Source: Dehalococcoidia bacterium (GTDB lineage Bacteria > Chloroflexota > Dehalococcoidia > Lucifugimonadales > SHYF01). From it: 6,217 nucleotides of DNA. The translations under genes and the position numbers were made by a program. The DNA lies in the NCBI GenBank assembly GCA_009692985.1, contig SHYF01000105.1:1-6217 (forward strand), in the 5' to 3' direction. Of this stretch, positions 5,625 to 6,217 are shown one piece after another. Each line of letters opens with the position of its first letter. The first letter of the stretch is position 1. The notes under the pieces are model-generated. The model did no database searches. It was not told the DNA's origin and saw only the letters and a list, made by a program, of their open reading frames with translations.

Positions 5625-5653
5625 TTGAACTCCAGGTACGAAGCCACTACAAT
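5625..5653 (+). promoter_or_regulatory. Promoter of tRNA-Leu
   Basis: Plus strand: TTGAAC at 5625-5630 (4 of 6), a 17-base spacer, and TACAAT at 5648-5653 (5 of 6). The expected start at about 5660 falls almost at the mature tRNA 5' end (5662). It is divergent from the tRNA-Phe promoter, with the two -35 boxes about 50 bases apart. Confidence 0.75.
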
Positions 5654-5661
5654 ATAGCAGT

Positions 5662-5749
5662 GCCGAAGTGGCGAAATGGCAGACGCGGCGGTCTCAAAAA
5701 CCGTTGTCCTGAAAGGGACGTGCCGGTTCGAATCCGGCCTTCGGCACCA
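5662..5749 (+). tRNA. tRNA-Leu(CAA)
   Basis: Class II tRNA of 88 bases including the encoded CCA (5747-5749). Acceptor GCCGAAG (5662-5668) pairs with CTTCGGC (5739-5745), discriminator A. The anticodon loop CTCAAAA at 5693-5699 gives anticodon CAA (5695-5697), and a long variable arm built on GTCC/GGGAC follows. The T arm carries GGTTCGAATCC. Its 3' end faces an integrase gene, making it the probable insertion target of a mobile element. Confidence 0.97.
5720..5749 (+). other. Putative attachment-site core at the 3' end of tRNA-Leu
   Basis: Integrases of this type commonly recombine within the T-arm/acceptor end of a tRNA gene, leaving the tRNA whole and a copy of its 3' end at the far end of the element. 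The placement here is inferred from the adjacent convergent integrase. The second copy, if any, lies outside the window, so the exact core cannot be set. Confidence 0.35.
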
Positions 5750-5777
5750 CAAACTTTTGCCTGGCCAAATCAAAGCT

Positions 5778-5813
5778 AAAAAGAGGCCCCTAGCACATCG
5801 CCAGGGGCTTTTT
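5778..5813. terminator. Bidirectional terminator between tRNA-Leu and the integrase
   Basis: A GCCCCT/AGGGGC stem (5786-5791 with 5803-5808), extended by A-T and G-T pairs, is flanked by an A-run (5778-5782) on the left and a T-run (5809-5813) on the right. On the plus strand it can end the tRNA-Leu transcript, and on the minus strand the integrase transcript. The 11-base loop is somewhat large. Confidence 0.7.
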
Positions 5814-5830
5814 ACCAACATTTTACCAAC
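5810..5830. repeat. Tandem direct repeat TTTTACCAAC, 11-base period
   Basis: TTTTACCAAC occurs at 5810-5819 and again at 5821-5830, separated by one base, just beyond the integrase stop codon. The first copy overlaps the terminator T-run. The one-helical-turn spacing beside an integrase gene would suit binding sites for a recombination protein; that role is inferred. Confidence 0.6.
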
Positions 5831-5839
5831 GTAAGGCTT

Positions 5840-6217
5840 CTATCCCGCTTTCTCTCCATCCATCATCCTGGCGAAGGCGTCGGCCTGTTTCTTGCCAGCA
5901 CCGGGCAGCACATGACCGTACAGGTCGGCGGTAGTGGCGATGCTCCCATGCCCAAGGCGGCGGGACACGTCAAAGAGCGATTCATTGGCGGCAAAGAGGA
6001 TCGTTGCGTGGCTATGCCGGAGCGCATGGAGCTTGGGCTTGCCCAGTCCGCATTGCTGGGCTAGGGACTGGAAGACCCTGGTAAGCTGCATCGGGTTGAT
6101 AGGCTTGCCCAGTGGGTTAGCAAACACCAAGCCCTGGTCTGTATAGGCTCCATCCGCTTGCATCTTCTCCAAGAGTTGCCGTCCTTGGTGCGCTCTGAGG
6201 ACTTCAACCGTCCTATC
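5840..6217 (-). CDS. Tyrosine recombinase (phage/element-type integrase), C-terminal part; 5' end outside window
   Basis: This enzyme cuts and rejoins DNA at specific sites through a covalent tyrosine link, typically inserting or excising a prophage or integrative element. The 125 visible codons, ending at TAG 5840-5842, form most of the catalytic half. The reading frame is open to base 6217, so the start and N-terminal DNA-binding domain are off the edge. Visible residues, counted from the window edge, are GLVFANPLGKPINP at 29-42, HALRH at 64-68 (catalytic His and Arg of the second box), LGHGSIATTADLYGH at 88-102 with catalytic H90 and nucleophile Y100, and a short charged tail. The first catalytic Arg must lie outside the window. 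A TTG at 6170-6172 is in frame but is inside the conserved domain, so it is not a credible start. The gene converges on tRNA-Leu, ending 90 bases from it, as expected for an element integrated at that tRNA. Confidence 0.93.
   Translation of the reverse strand, partial: DRTVEVLRAHQGRQLLEKMQADGAYTDQGLVFANPLGKPINPMQLTRVFQSLAQQCGLGKPKLHALRHSHATILFAANESLFDVSRRLGHGSIATTADLYGHVLPGAGKKQADAFARMMDGEKAG

Noticed and set aside
5029..5657. Plus-strand open frames across the minus-strand tRNAs, with peptides such as RRDSNPRPSPWQG and GPESNRRH.
   Set aside because: These are the well-known false translations of the antisense of tRNA genes. They overlap tRNA-Gly and tRNA-Phe exactly and run into the DRTGG gene.
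5573..5821. Minus-strand 82-codon frame over tRNA-Leu.
   Set aside because: It is the antisense of tRNA-Leu (RRPDSNRH-type peptide) plus promoter and terminator sequence, with no family likeness.

Overview
The window looks like chromosomal DNA (roughly 55-60% G+C by eye) from an uncultivated bacterium. The gene set suits Chloroflexota/Dehalococcoidia-like genomes: a glycine/cysteine-tailed HesB/IscA-type protein, TrxB, HtpX, a prokaryotic SpeD with an ACL5-like aminopropyltransferase, a stand-alone P-loop plus DRTGG protein, and G/C-rich dispersed intergenic repeats. That placement is an inference from style and gene content; there is no rRNA or marker gene here to prove it.

Layout. Bases 1-121 are the 3' end of a plus-strand HesB/IscA-type gene, closed by a clear intrinsic terminator (143-173). 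Next come five minus-strand protein genes. trxB (378-1310) is flanked on both sides by related intergenic repeats (about 211-340 and 1371-1470). htpX (1543-2421) has its own promoter. A 350-base non-coding stretch (2422-2775) holds that promoter and a different dispersed repeat. speD and speE (4078 down to 2776) form a two-gene polyamine operon with its own promoter and 13 bases between the genes. The P-loop/DRTGG gene (4246-5292) lies upstream of that promoter.

From 5356 the window becomes a tRNA cluster. tRNA-Phe(GAA) and tRNA-Gly(GCC) are on the minus strand behind a good sigma-70-type promoter. tRNA-Leu(CAA) is divergent, on the plus strand, behind its own promoter. After tRNA-Leu comes a bidirectional terminator, a tandem 10-base repeat, and the C-terminal part of a tyrosine recombinase pointing back at the tRNA. 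This is the classic layout for one end of an element integrated at a tRNA gene; the rest of the element lies beyond base 6217.

How the genes work together. SpeD supplies decarboxylated S-adenosylmethionine and the SpeE-like enzyme transfers its aminopropyl group to a polyamine. TrxB, HtpX and the Fe-S carrier are housekeeping functions in redox balance, membrane-protein quality control and cofactor assembly. Most of the window is ordinary core genome, and I see no new multi-gene system. The points most worth a second look are the tRNA-Leu/integrase junction, the ACL5-like SpeE, the TTG start of speD, the Cys/Gly tail of the first protein and the repeats around trxB.
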